Source of the DNA: JALZAA01 sp046724435
GTDB taxonomy: Bacteria > Actinomycetota > Acidimicrobiia > IMCC26256 > JACDBD01
Direction of reading: 5' to 3'
Length of the DNA stretch: 6,453 nucleotides
Assembly: GCA_046724435.1 (NCBI GenBank)
Contig: JBKOWN010000021.1
Location: forward strand, 1-6,453
Below the pieces are notes generated by a model. The model was not told the origin of the DNA, ran no database searches, and saw nothing but the letters and a program-made list of their open reading frames with translations. Shown in pieces: positions 1-6,129 of this stretch. Positions within the stretch are counted from its first letter, which is position 1. Each line of letters opens with the position of its first letter. Both the position numbers and the translations under genes were made by a program.

Positions 1-308
1 ACTTCACGATCGACCTGGCAGCCAAGAAGGTGCGGCGCGACGGCGTTGAGGTGCGCCTCACACCGACCGAATGGCACCTCATCGAGGTGCTCGTCCGCAA
101 CCGGGGGCGCCTCGTGGCCCAGCGCCAGCTCCTCCAGGAAGTGTGGGGCCCCCAGTACCAGGACGAGACGAACTACCTGCGGGTCTTCATGGCCCAGGTG
201 CGCCGCAAGCTCGAGCCCGAGCCTGCTCACCCCCGCTACTTCATCACCGAGCCCGGGATGGGCTACCGCTTCGAGCCCGCCGAAGGGGTCTCCACCCGTC
301 GGCGCTAG
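1..308 (+). CDS. kdpE: KdpE-type response regulator, C-terminal DNA-binding domain (5' partial)
   Basis: The gene enters from the left edge; its first complete codon is at 3 and it ends at TAG 306-308, leaving 101 residues. These form an OmpR/PhoB-type winged-helix domain. The segments LTPTEWHLIEVLVRN, QRQLLQEVWGP, ETNYLRVFMAQVRRKLE and RYFITEPGMGYRFEP follow the C-terminal domain of E. coli KdpE closely (there TPIEFRLL, QRQLLNQVWGP, HYLRIYMGHLRQKLE, HFITETGIGYRF). The YLR..M.Q.RRKLE stretch should be the recognition helix. KdpE is the cytoplasmic partner of the sensor kinase KdpD and activates the high-affinity potassium pump operon kdpFABC. The phosphorylated receiver domain, and any kdpD or kdpFABC genes, would lie upstream and are not visible. 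The stop overlaps that of the convergent dedA. Another OmpR-family regulator is possible, but the match is specifically KdpE-like. Confidence 0.88.
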   Translation, partial: FTIDLAAKKVRRDGVEVRLTPTEWHLIEVLVRNRGRLVAQRQLLQEVWGPQYQDETNYLRVFMAQVRRKLEPEPAHPRYFITEPGMGYRFEPAEGVSTRRR

Positions 309-1000
309 TCCTCGGTGACGGCCTCGCGGAGGTCGGCGGCCTTGGCATCAGCGTCGGCGGTGGACACGGTCGCGGCAGCGCGGGTGCGGCGGCGCTCCCG
401 CCGCATCTCGATCAGAGGAGGAAGGATCGAGAGCACGACGATGACCGCGATGATCGGCAGAAGGTACTTGTCGATGTCGCTGCCGATAGCCGAGCCGAGG
501 AGGTATCCCGCCACCGTCACGCCGACCGCCCAGACGAATCCGCCGACGACGTTGTAGGTGGTGAACGTGCGGCGGTCCATCTCCCCAACGCCGGCGAGCA
601 CCGGCGCGAATGTGCGCACGACCGGCACGAACCGCGCCAGCAGAATGGTCTTCGGCCCGTGCTTGTCGAAGAACTCCTTGGTGCGATCGACGTATCTCTG
701 TTTGAAGATCCGGGAGTCGGGGCGACGGAACAGCGGTGGTCCCGCGCGGTGACCGATCGTGTACCCGACCTGGTCACCGATGACCGCGGCGAGGAAGCAG
801 CCGATCGCGATCACCGCGATGTTGAGATTGCCCTGCGAGGCAAGGATGCCGGCGGTGAAGAGCAGCGAGTCACCCGGGAGGAAGAACCCGATCAGCAACC
901 CGGTCTCGGCAAAGATGATGAGAAAGAGCCCGAGCGTCGCCCACGGGCCGAACGAATCCAGGAGATCTCTGGGGTTCAGGCTCAGTGCCGCCAAGTGCAT
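305..1000 (-). CDS. DedA family membrane protein (PF09335-type)
   Basis: This 231-residue integral membrane protein has the length usual for DedA proteins. Conserved features are AETGLLIGFFLPGDSLLFTAG (about residues 31-51), GDQVGYTIGHRAG (75-87) and ARFVPVVRTFAPVLAGVGEM (122-141), then NVVGGFVWA. E32, D44, R123 and R129 sit where E. coli YqjA has its essential acidic and arginine residues. Hydrophobic segments lie near 20-50, 60-80, 130-165 and 179-197; a basic, then acidic cytoplasmic tail closes the protein. Family members act in membrane homeostasis, and some recycle undecaprenyl phosphate across the membrane; the substrate here is inferred. I chose the ATG at 998-1000 because the open frame upstream to 1231 encodes a non-hydrophobic, cysteine- and proline-containing stretch unlike the family. 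No Shine-Dalgarno sequence precedes the ATG. The gene is divergent from topA and convergent with kdpE. Confidence 0.9.
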   Translation of the reverse strand: MHLAALSLNPRDLLDSFGPWATLGLFLIIFAETGLLIGFFLPGDSLLFTAGILASQGNLNIAVIAIGCFLAAVIGDQVGYTIGHRAGPPLFRRPDSRIFKQRYVDRTKEFFDKHGPKTILLARFVPVVRTFAPVLAGVGEMDRRTFTTYNVVGGFVWAVGVTVAGYLLGSAIGSDIDKYLLPIIAVIVVLSILPPLIEMRRERRRTRAAATVSTADADAKAADLREAVTED

Positions 1001-1008
1001 GGGTTGAC

Positions 1009-1014
1009 ACGATA
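1009..1014 (-). promoter_or_regulatory. Possible -10 element for dedA
   Basis: Read on the minus strand this is TATCGT, a TANNNT-type actinobacterial -10 hexamer that ends 8 bases before the dedA ATG. Transcription would then start within a few bases of the start codon, which fits the absence of a ribosome binding site and suggests a nearly leaderless mRNA. No good -35 hexamer is found 17-18 bases further upstream, so the call is weak. Confidence 0.25.
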
Positions 1015-1020
1015 GACAAG

Positions 1021-1085
1021 ACGAACCGGGAGCACGATGCGGAGCAGACACCGCAGGGAATGTTTGACACGGGCACCCGGTTCGT
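1021..1085. repeat. Perfect 10-bp inverted repeat between dedA and topA
   Basis: ACGAACCGGG at 1021-1030 is the exact reverse complement of CCCGGTTCGT at 1076-1085, with 45 bases between the arms. A related CCCGTTCGT, one G shorter, lies at 1119-1127. Two direct copies of TTGACAC at 1004-1010 and 1064-1070 interleave with the arms. The repeat is in the 218-base divergent spacer, 21 bases before the dedA start and 133 bases before the topA start, so it may be an operator or protein-binding pair. Function is inferred only; a long-loop hairpin or chance is also possible. Confidence 0.5.
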
Positions 1086-1206
1086 GGCACCACGGTGAGG
1101 CCGACTTCCCCCGGTTGGCCCGTTCGTACCCATTCACACGAGGATTTCGCGGCGTCGACGGCTTTGCCGATCGGTGCGGCAGGAGCCCGAGCTCGCGAGG
1201 GCGACC

Positions 1207-1213
1207 AAAGGAG
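1207..1213 (+). promoter_or_regulatory. Shine-Dalgarno site of topA
   Basis: AAAGGAG lies 5 bases before the GTG at 1219-1221 and is the strongest ribosome binding site seen in the window. It decides the topA start in favour of GTG 1219 over the upstream in-frame GTG at 1174, because the protein then begins MPKPLVIVESPAKART like other TopA proteins. Confidence 0.85.
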
Positions 1214-1218
1214 AGAGT

Positions 1219-4056
1219 GTGCCCAAGCCACTCGTGATCGTCGAGTCCCCGGCGAAGGCCCGCACCATCGCGGGTTACCTCGGCGCGGACTACGTCGTGG
1301 CGTCGAGCGTCGGGCACATCCGCGACCTGCCCAGCAACGCGAGTGAAGTCCCCAAGAAGTACAAGGGCACCGACGCCGGGCGTCTGGGGATCGACGTCGA
1401 GAACCACTTCCAACCGATCTACGTCATCCCCAAGAAGAAGAAGGACGTCGTCAAGGAGCTCAAGGACGCGCTGAAGGGCGCCAGCGAGCTCTATCTCGCC
1501 ACCGACGAAGACCGCGAGGGCGAGGCGATCTCGTGGCACGTCCTCGAGGTGCTCGAGCCCGACGTGCCGGTGCGGCGCATGGTCTTCCACGAGATCACGC
1601 GCACGGCCATCGAGGAGGCGATCCAGAACTGGCGCGAGCTCGACATGAAGCTCGTTGACGCGCAGGAGGCCCGCCGGGTCCTCGACCGCCTCGTCGGCTA
1701 CGAGATGTCTCCCGTCCTCTGGAAGAAGATGATGCCCCGGCTGTCGGCGGGTCGGGTCCAGAGCGTCGCCACCCGGCTCGTCGTCGAGCGCGAGCGGGCC
1801 CGCATGGCCTTCCGGGCCGCCGAGTACTGGGACCTCGAGGGCACCTTCGCCCCCGCGACCACCCCCGGCGGCTCCACCGACGGATCGGCGTTTCCGGCCA
1901 CGCTCGTCGAGCTCGACGGGAGCAAGGTTGCCAGCGGCCGGGACTTCGACCCCGCCACCGGCCAGGTCGCCGCCGACGCCCGCGGCGGCGATCCCGTCGT
2001 CCGCCTCCAGCGGGCCGAAGCCGAGGCGCTGGTCGAGCGACTTCGCGACGTGCAGTACCAGGTGGCCTCGGTCGAGTCGAAGGCGTTCACCGAGCGACCG
2101 AAGGCGCCGTTCACGACGTCGACGCTCCAGCAAGAAGCGGGCCGGAAGCTGCGATTCTCGGCCGGGCGCACCATGCGCGTCGCCCAGGGTCTGTACGAGC
2201 GTGGGTACGTCACCTACGTCCGCACCGACTCGACCAACCTGTCGGACCAGGCGATCAACGGTGCGCGCGAGCGAGTCCGCAACCTGTACGGCGACGAGTA
2301 CCTACCCGACGCGCCCCGCACGTACCAGGGCAAGGTCAAGAACGCACAGGAAGCGCACGAGGCGATCCGCCCCGCCGGTGAGCACATGCGCAGTCCCGAC
2401 GCGGTGCGAGCCGAGCTCGGCACGGACGAACGTCGTCTCTATCAGTTGGTGTGGATGCGCACGCTGGCGTCGCAGATGACGGACGCGCGTGCCCGGCGCG
2501 TGTCGATTCGCCTGTCGGCGACGTCGACGACGGGCGAGACGGCGGTGTTCGCCGCGTCGGGCAAGACGTACGAGTTCCTCGGGTTCCGGCGCGCCTACGT
2601 CGAGGGCGCCGATGATCCCGCGGCCGAGCGCGAGGACGCGGAATCGCCGATGCCGCCCCTCGCCGAGGGTGACGCCGTCGGCTGCGAGACGCTCGCCGCT
2701 GCCGGTCACAACACCCAGCCTCCGGCTCGTTACACGGAGGCGAGCCTCGTGAAGGAGCTCGAGGAGCGCGGCATCGGCCGTCCGTCCACCTACGCGTCGG
2801 TCATCCAGACGATCACGCACGAACGCGGGTACGTCTGGAAGAAGGGCAGTGCGCTGGTGCCGTCATGGACGGCGTTCGCCAAGCTCCAGCTGATGGAGCG
2901 GTACTTCCCGCACCTCGTCGACTACGACTTCACCGCCACGATGGAAGAGGCGCTCGACCTCATCGCCAACGGCGAAGGCGAGTCCGACCACTGGCTGCAC
3001 GACTTCTACTTCGGGAACGGCCAGCGCGGACTCAAGGACCTCGTCGGCGAGGAGCACCTCGCCGAGATCGACCCGCGCGAGGTCAACACGATCGAAATCG
3101 GCAAGGACGACGACGGCCGGACGATCAACGTACGGGTCGGCAAGTTCGGCCCGTACCTCGAGCGCGAGGACGAGCGAGCGTCCCTCGCCGACGACATCCC
3201 GCCCGACGAGCTCACCGTCGACCTCGCCGTCGAGCTGCTCGCGCGCGCTGCCGAGGGCCCGCAGGTACTCGGCACCGACGCGGAGACGGGCCTCGAGGTG
3301 ATCGCCCGCGACGGTCGGTACGGGCCGTACGTGCAGCTGGGCGAGCTCGTCGATGGCGAGGAGAAGCCGAAGACCGCCTCGCTGCTTTCGTCGATGAGCC
3401 TCGACACGATCACGTTCGAGGACGCGCTCAAGCTGCTCCGCCTGCCCCGCGAGGTGGGCGCCGACGCCAACGGCCACAAGATCACCGCCCACAATGGTCG
3501 CTACGGCCCTTATCTGAAGAAGGGCAAGGAGAGCCGCAGCCTCGAGACCGAGGACGAGATCTTCACGGTCACCGTCGAGCGGGCGGAGGCCCTGTTCGCC
3601 CAGCCCAAGCAGCACCGCCGGCGGACCAAGCCGCCCATCGCCGAGCTCGGCGAGCATCCGGACACCGGCGCGCCCGTGCGCGTGCTCGACGGCAGGTACG
3701 GGCCCTACGTGACCGACGGGTCGCTCAACGCGACGATCCCGCGTGGCACCGACCCGAAGTCCGTGAACCTCGAGGAGGCGGTCGAGCTACTGCGGGAGCG
3801 GGAGTCCCGCGGACCCGCCAAGCGCGCCCGGAAGACGACGAAGACGACGAAGAAGAAGGCGGGCGGCACCAAGAAGAAGTCCACCGCCACCAAGAAGAAG
3901 GCAGGCGGTCGCAAGCGCGCCACCCGTGGGGGAACGCGGGCGAAGAAGCCTCCCGCCACCGCGGCCGAGGTCGTGGCCTCGATGGAGCCGCCCGCCGTCG
4001 CGCCCGACGACGGGAACGGCCGTGCGGACGTGCCCGTCGCACCCGAACGGGCGTAA
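1219..4056 (+). CDS. topA: DNA topoisomerase I (type IA), actinobacterial form
   Basis: TopA relaxes negative supercoils in the nucleoid by cutting one strand through a 5'-phosphotyrosine bond. The 945 residues begin with a Toprim domain: E9 in VIVESPAKA and the acidic metal site DEDREGE at 96-102. The core contains the catalytic tyrosine Y333 in YVTYVRTDSTNL, with R335 next to it, then QEAHEAIRP (377-385) and LVKELEERGIGRPSTYAS (510-527). Four C-terminal modules are marked by G-K/R-F/Y-GPY at 641, 699, 760 and 825. A basic tail spans 868-910 and a short proline/acidic end follows. The only cysteine is C489, so the zinc ribbons of E. coli TopA are absent, as in mycobacterial and streptomycete enzymes; length is also close to the mycobacterial protein. 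In mycobacteria the basic tail supports DNA binding and strand passage. topA is commonly supercoiling-controlled; no clear promoter is visible here. Confidence 0.97.
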   Translation: MPKPLVIVESPAKARTIAGYLGADYVVASSVGHIRDLPSNASEVPKKYKGTDAGRLGIDVENHFQPIYVIPKKKKDVVKELKDALKGASELYLATDEDREGEAISWHVLEVLEPDVPVRRMVFHEITRTAIEEAIQNWRELDMKLVDAQEARRVLDRLVGYEMSPVLWKKMMPRLSAGRVQSVATRLVVERERARMAFRAAEYWDLEGTFAPATTPGGSTDGSAFPATLVELDGSKVASGRDFDPATGQVAADARGGDPVVRLQRAEAEALVERLRDVQYQVASVESKAFTERPKAPFTTSTLQQEAGRKLRFSAGRTMRVAQGLYERGYVTYVRTDSTNLSDQAINGARERVRNLYGDEYLPDAPRTYQGKVKNAQEAHEAIRPAGEHMRSPDAVRAELGTDERRLYQLVWMRTLASQMTDARARRVSIRLSATSTTGETAVFAASGKTYEFLGFRRAYVEGADDPAAEREDAESPMPPLAEGDAVGCETLAAAGHNTQPPARYTEASLVKELEERGIGRPSTYASVIQTITHERGYVWKKGSALVPSWTAFAKLQLMERYFPHLVDYDFTATMEEALDLIANGEGESDHWLHDFYFGNGQRGLKDLVGEEHLAEIDPREVNTIEIGKDDDGRTINVRVGKFGPYLEREDERASLADDIPPDELTVDLAVELLARAAEGPQVLGTDAETGLEVIARDGRYGPYVQLGELVDGEEKPKTASLLSSMSLDTITFEDALKLLRLPREVGADANGHKITAHNGRYGPYLKKGKESRSLETEDEIFTVTVERAEALFAQPKQHRRRTKPPIAELGEHPDTGAPVRVLDGRYGPYVTDGSLNATIPRGTDPKSVNLEEAVELLRERESRGPAKRARKTTKTTKKKAGGTKKKSTATKKKAGGRKRATRGGTRAKKPPATAAEVVASMEPPAVAPDDGNGRADVPVAPERA
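3832..3912 (+). repeat. Tandem repeats encoding the TopA lysine tail
   Basis: Two exact 9-bp copies of AAGACGACG (3832-3849, encoding KTTKTT) run straight into three 21-bp units (3850-3870, 3871-3891, 3892-3912) encoding KKKAGGT, KKKSTAT and KKKAGGR. Each 21-bp unit opens with AAGAAGAAG. The array forms the core of the basic tail of topoisomerase I. Such repeats can change copy number by slippage, so tail length may vary between strains. Confidence 0.85.
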
Positions 4057-4088
4057 GCGCGCGGCTGTCGGGGTGGTGGCGCTCCACA

Positions 4089-4094
4089 TAACCT
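4089..4094 (+). promoter_or_regulatory. Possible -10 element for the MFS-tmk pair
   Basis: TAACCT fits the TANNNT -10 pattern and ends 10 bases before the MFS ATG at 4105. With CTGTCG at 4065-4070 as a weak -35 (18-base spacer), transcription would begin a few bases before the ATG, giving a nearly leaderless message. No Shine-Dalgarno sequence is present in the 48-base gap after topA, which agrees with this, but readthrough from topA is equally possible. Confidence 0.25.
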
Positions 4095-4104
4095 GACCTT
4101 CGCA

Positions 4105-5523
4105 ATGGCGGAGAAGCCGGCACCGTTCATTCCCGCCTCACCCGAGGAGACCGGCCTGCCGCCGGCCTTCTGGCGCGTCTTCGGCACCCGCTCCTTCTTC
4201 AAGTTGTGGATCGCCCAGGTGGTCTCCAGCCTGGGCGACTGGATCGGGATCATCGCGATCCTCGCCATCGCGGCCCGGGTGTCGGGCGGGTCGGGAGCCG
4301 CCGTCAGCCTCGTGATGGTCGCTCGGGTCGTACCCGGGTTCTTCCTGGCCACGGTCGGCGGCGTCATCGTCGACCGGTTCGACCGCCGACGCGTCATGGT
4401 CGCGTGCGACATCGGACGAGCCGGGCTCCTTGCCCTGCTCCCGTTCGTCGACAGCCTGGTCGGGCTCGTCATCGTGTCGTTCGTGCTCGAGATCCTCTCG
4501 TTGTTGTGGGGCCCGGCGAAGGACGCGTCGATTCCCAACCTCGTCGATACGAAGCAGCTGACATCGGCGAACTCGCTCGGTCTGTTCGCCGCCTTCGGGA
4601 CGTTTCCGCTGGCGTCCCTCGCGTTCGCGCTCCTCGCGTACGCAGCCGTATGGCTCAGCGGCTTCAGCGCCTTCGCCTCGCTCAACGTCGATCAGGAGTT
4701 CCTCGCGCTGTGGGTCGACGGCATCACATTCCTCGTCTCGGCGATGATCATCTGGCGTCTGCCGATCCCGCGCACGATCGATCGGAAGGGGGAGCGGGTC
4801 GATTGGACGGCGACCCTCCGCGACATCTCCGAGGGGGTCGGCTTCATCCGCCACGATCCCATCGTCCGCGGTGTGATCATCGGCATCGGCGTCGGGATCA
4901 TCGGGGGTGGTGCGATGATCCCACTCGGGCCCGTCTTCGCCGATCAGGTGCTGGGCGGCGGGAGCGCCGCGTTCGGCTTGCTCATGACCGCGCTCGGGTT
5001 CGGCGCCGCCATCGGCGTCATCTCGTTGCTCGCTGTGCAACGCCGACTCTCGCGCCAGACCGTCTTTCAGTTCGCGGTCATGGCCACCGGCATCGCCCTC
5101 ATCGGGGCGGCGACGGTGTCGAGCACGCTGCTCGCCGTGCTGCTCGTCGGAGTTGTCGGCGCCTGCGCGGGAACGTCGTACGTCACCGGCTTCACCGTCC
5201 TCCAGGAGAATGTCACCGACGAGCTGCGCGGCCGCACGTTTGCCGCGCTGTACACGGTGATCAGGCTGTGCCTGCTCATATCGCTGACGATCTCGCCGCT
5301 GTGGGCGGACATGTGGGACGCAGTGTCGGACGCGTTGTTCACGGACCGCGCAATCGCGATCGGCGGGGCGACGTACGCGATCCCGGGCGTTCGAGTCGCC
5401 TTGTGGGGTGGCGGGCTCATCGCCTTCTTCGCCGGCTTCGTGTCATGGCGCGCCGTTCAGCGGGCGCGCCGACGTGAGCGCGAGCGCGTCGCATCTGGCG
5501 TCGCGCCCGAGGCGAGTGCGTAG
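4105..5523 (+). CDS. MFS transporter, EntS/MFS_3-like, substrate unknown
   Basis: This 472-residue inner-membrane protein has about 12 predicted helices, near residues 33-57, 62-88, 97-114, 118-135, 159-184, 200-221, 253-277, 288-311, 319-337, 342-365, 376-400 and 429-448. After helix 2 comes the loop motif GGVIVDRFDRRRVMV, the G...DR..RR signature of the major facilitator superfamily. PNLVDTKQLTSANSLG before helix 5 and DELRGRTFA before helix 11 are typical of the EntS-like drug and siderophore exporters. The substrate cannot be read from sequence. The protein ends in a basic tail (RAVQRARRRERERV) and GVAPEASA, then TAG at 5521-5523. The next codon is the tmk ATG in the same frame, so the gene looks like the membrane half of an MFS-thymidylate kinase fusion of the kind I recall beside topA in Streptomyces. 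No Shine-Dalgarno sequence precedes the start. Confidence 0.88.
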   Translation: MAEKPAPFIPASPEETGLPPAFWRVFGTRSFFKLWIAQVVSSLGDWIGIIAILAIAARVSGGSGAAVSLVMVARVVPGFFLATVGGVIVDRFDRRRVMVACDIGRAGLLALLPFVDSLVGLVIVSFVLEILSLLWGPAKDASIPNLVDTKQLTSANSLGLFAAFGTFPLASLAFALLAYAAVWLSGFSAFASLNVDQEFLALWVDGITFLVSAMIIWRLPIPRTIDRKGERVDWTATLRDISEGVGFIRHDPIVRGVIIGIGVGIIGGGAMIPLGPVFADQVLGGGSAAFGLLMTALGFGAAIGVISLLAVQRRLSRQTVFQFAVMATGIALIGAATVSSTLLAVLLVGVVGACAGTSYVTGFTVLQENVTDELRGRTFAALYTVIRLCLLISLTISPLWADMWDAVSDALFTDRAIAIGGATYAIPGVRVALWGGGLIAFFAGFVSWRAVQRARRRERERVASGVAPEASA

Positions 5524-6129
5524 ATGGGAGTGTTCATCGTGCTCGAGGGAGGCGACGCCAGCGGCAAGAGCACCCAGGCCCAGCTGCTTGCCGATCGGCT
5601 GCGGTCCCGGGGTCGTGACGTGGTCGAGACGTTCGAGCCCGGCGCGACGCAGACCGGGGCGGCCGTCCGCGCGCTCCTCTTGGACGGCGACGAGCCCATC
5701 GACCCGACGACCGAGGCGCTCCTCCTCGCGGCCGACCGGGCGCAGGAGGTCGTCGACGTGATCCGGCCCGCGCTCGCGCGGGGAGCCGACGTCGTGAGCG
5801 ACCGGTACGTGCCGTCGTCGCTCGTGTACCAGGGTGTCGCGCGCGGGCTCGGCGTCGAGAAGGTGGAGAAGCTGAACCGTTGGGCGACCGGCGGCCTGGA
5901 GCCCGACGTCATCGTCGTGCTCGACGTCGACGAAACGGTCGCGACGTCTCGGCGCGACGCGCCGGGGGACCGGCTCGAACGGGCGGGGGCTGAGTTCCAC
6001 GCCACGGTGCGCGACGCCTACCGCGCACTGGGTGCAGCTCGAGGCTGGGTGGTCCTCGACGGGAACTCCGATGCGGACACGGTGGCCGAACTGGTCTGGG
6101 GCGCCGTCCGGGATCGGCTCGACAACTAG
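5524..6129 (+). CDS. tmk: Thymidylate kinase (dTMP kinase)
   Basis: Tmk phosphorylates dTMP to dTDP with ATP in the cytoplasm, an essential step to dTTP. Visible motifs are the P-loop EGGDASGKST (8-17), FEPGATQTG (37-45), AADRAQEV (69-76, with the dTMP-contacting arginine R72), SDRYVPSSLVYQG (92-104) and the LID region SRRDAPGDRLER (142-153). The P-loop has no arginine and the LID has several, the type II (E. coli-like) arrangement. At 201 residues it is complete. F37 replaces the arginine of the usual REPG motif. The ATG follows the MFS stop directly and in frame; only a weak GAGG (5509-5512), 11 bases upstream, could serve as a ribosome site, so translation probably depends on ribosomes finishing the MFS gene. 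A single-base change in the stop would give one fused protein. The 3' end overlaps an antisense MFS remnant. Confidence 0.95.
   Translation: MGVFIVLEGGDASGKSTQAQLLADRLRSRGRDVVETFEPGATQTGAAVRALLLDGDEPIDPTTEALLLAADRAQEVVDVIRPALARGADVVSDRYVPSSLVYQGVARGLGVEKVEKLNRWATGGLEPDVIVVLDVDETVATSRRDAPGDRLERAGAEFHATVRDAYRALGAARGWVVLDGNSDADTVAELVWGAVRDRLDN

Noticed and set aside
71..1015. 314-residue plus-strand open frame antisense to dedA
   Set aside because: It overlaps kdpE and dedA, and its charged, low-complexity composition is typical of GC-rich shadow frames.
1004..1019. Imperfect palindrome TTGNC-N6-GNCAA over the dedA start region
   Set aside because: The matching arms are short with an internal mismatch, so it is too weak to call an operator on its own.
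1004..1096. TTGACA copies at 1004-1009 and 1064-1069 as -35 elements of a topA promoter
   Set aside because: No TANNNT hexamer lies 16-19 bases downstream of either copy, so I do not call a promoter and list them only as direct repeats.
1174..1218. Upstream GTG start for topA
   Set aside because: It adds 15 residues not seen in TopA proteins and lacks a ribosome site; GTG 1219 has AAAGGAG at the right spacing.
1001..1231. N-terminal extension of the DedA protein to 1231 on the minus strand
   Set aside because: The extra 77 residues are not hydrophobic, resemble no DedA leader, and would run over the topA ribosome site and start. ATG 1000 gives the normal family length.
982..2133. 383-residue minus-strand open frame opposite topA
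   Set aside because: It is antisense to the well-supported Toprim and core regions of TopA and has no recognisable motifs.
2865..4091. 408-residue plus-strand frame inside the topA 3' half
   Set aside because: It is an arginine-rich shadow in another frame of topA; the TopA frame carries all the family motifs.
4057..4104. Terminator after topA
   Set aside because: The 48-base gap shows no convincing stem-loop and no T-run.
3705..4685. 326-residue minus-strand frame across the topA-MFS junction
   Set aside because: It is antisense to two real genes, and its serine/arginine/threonine-rich composition is that of a shadow.
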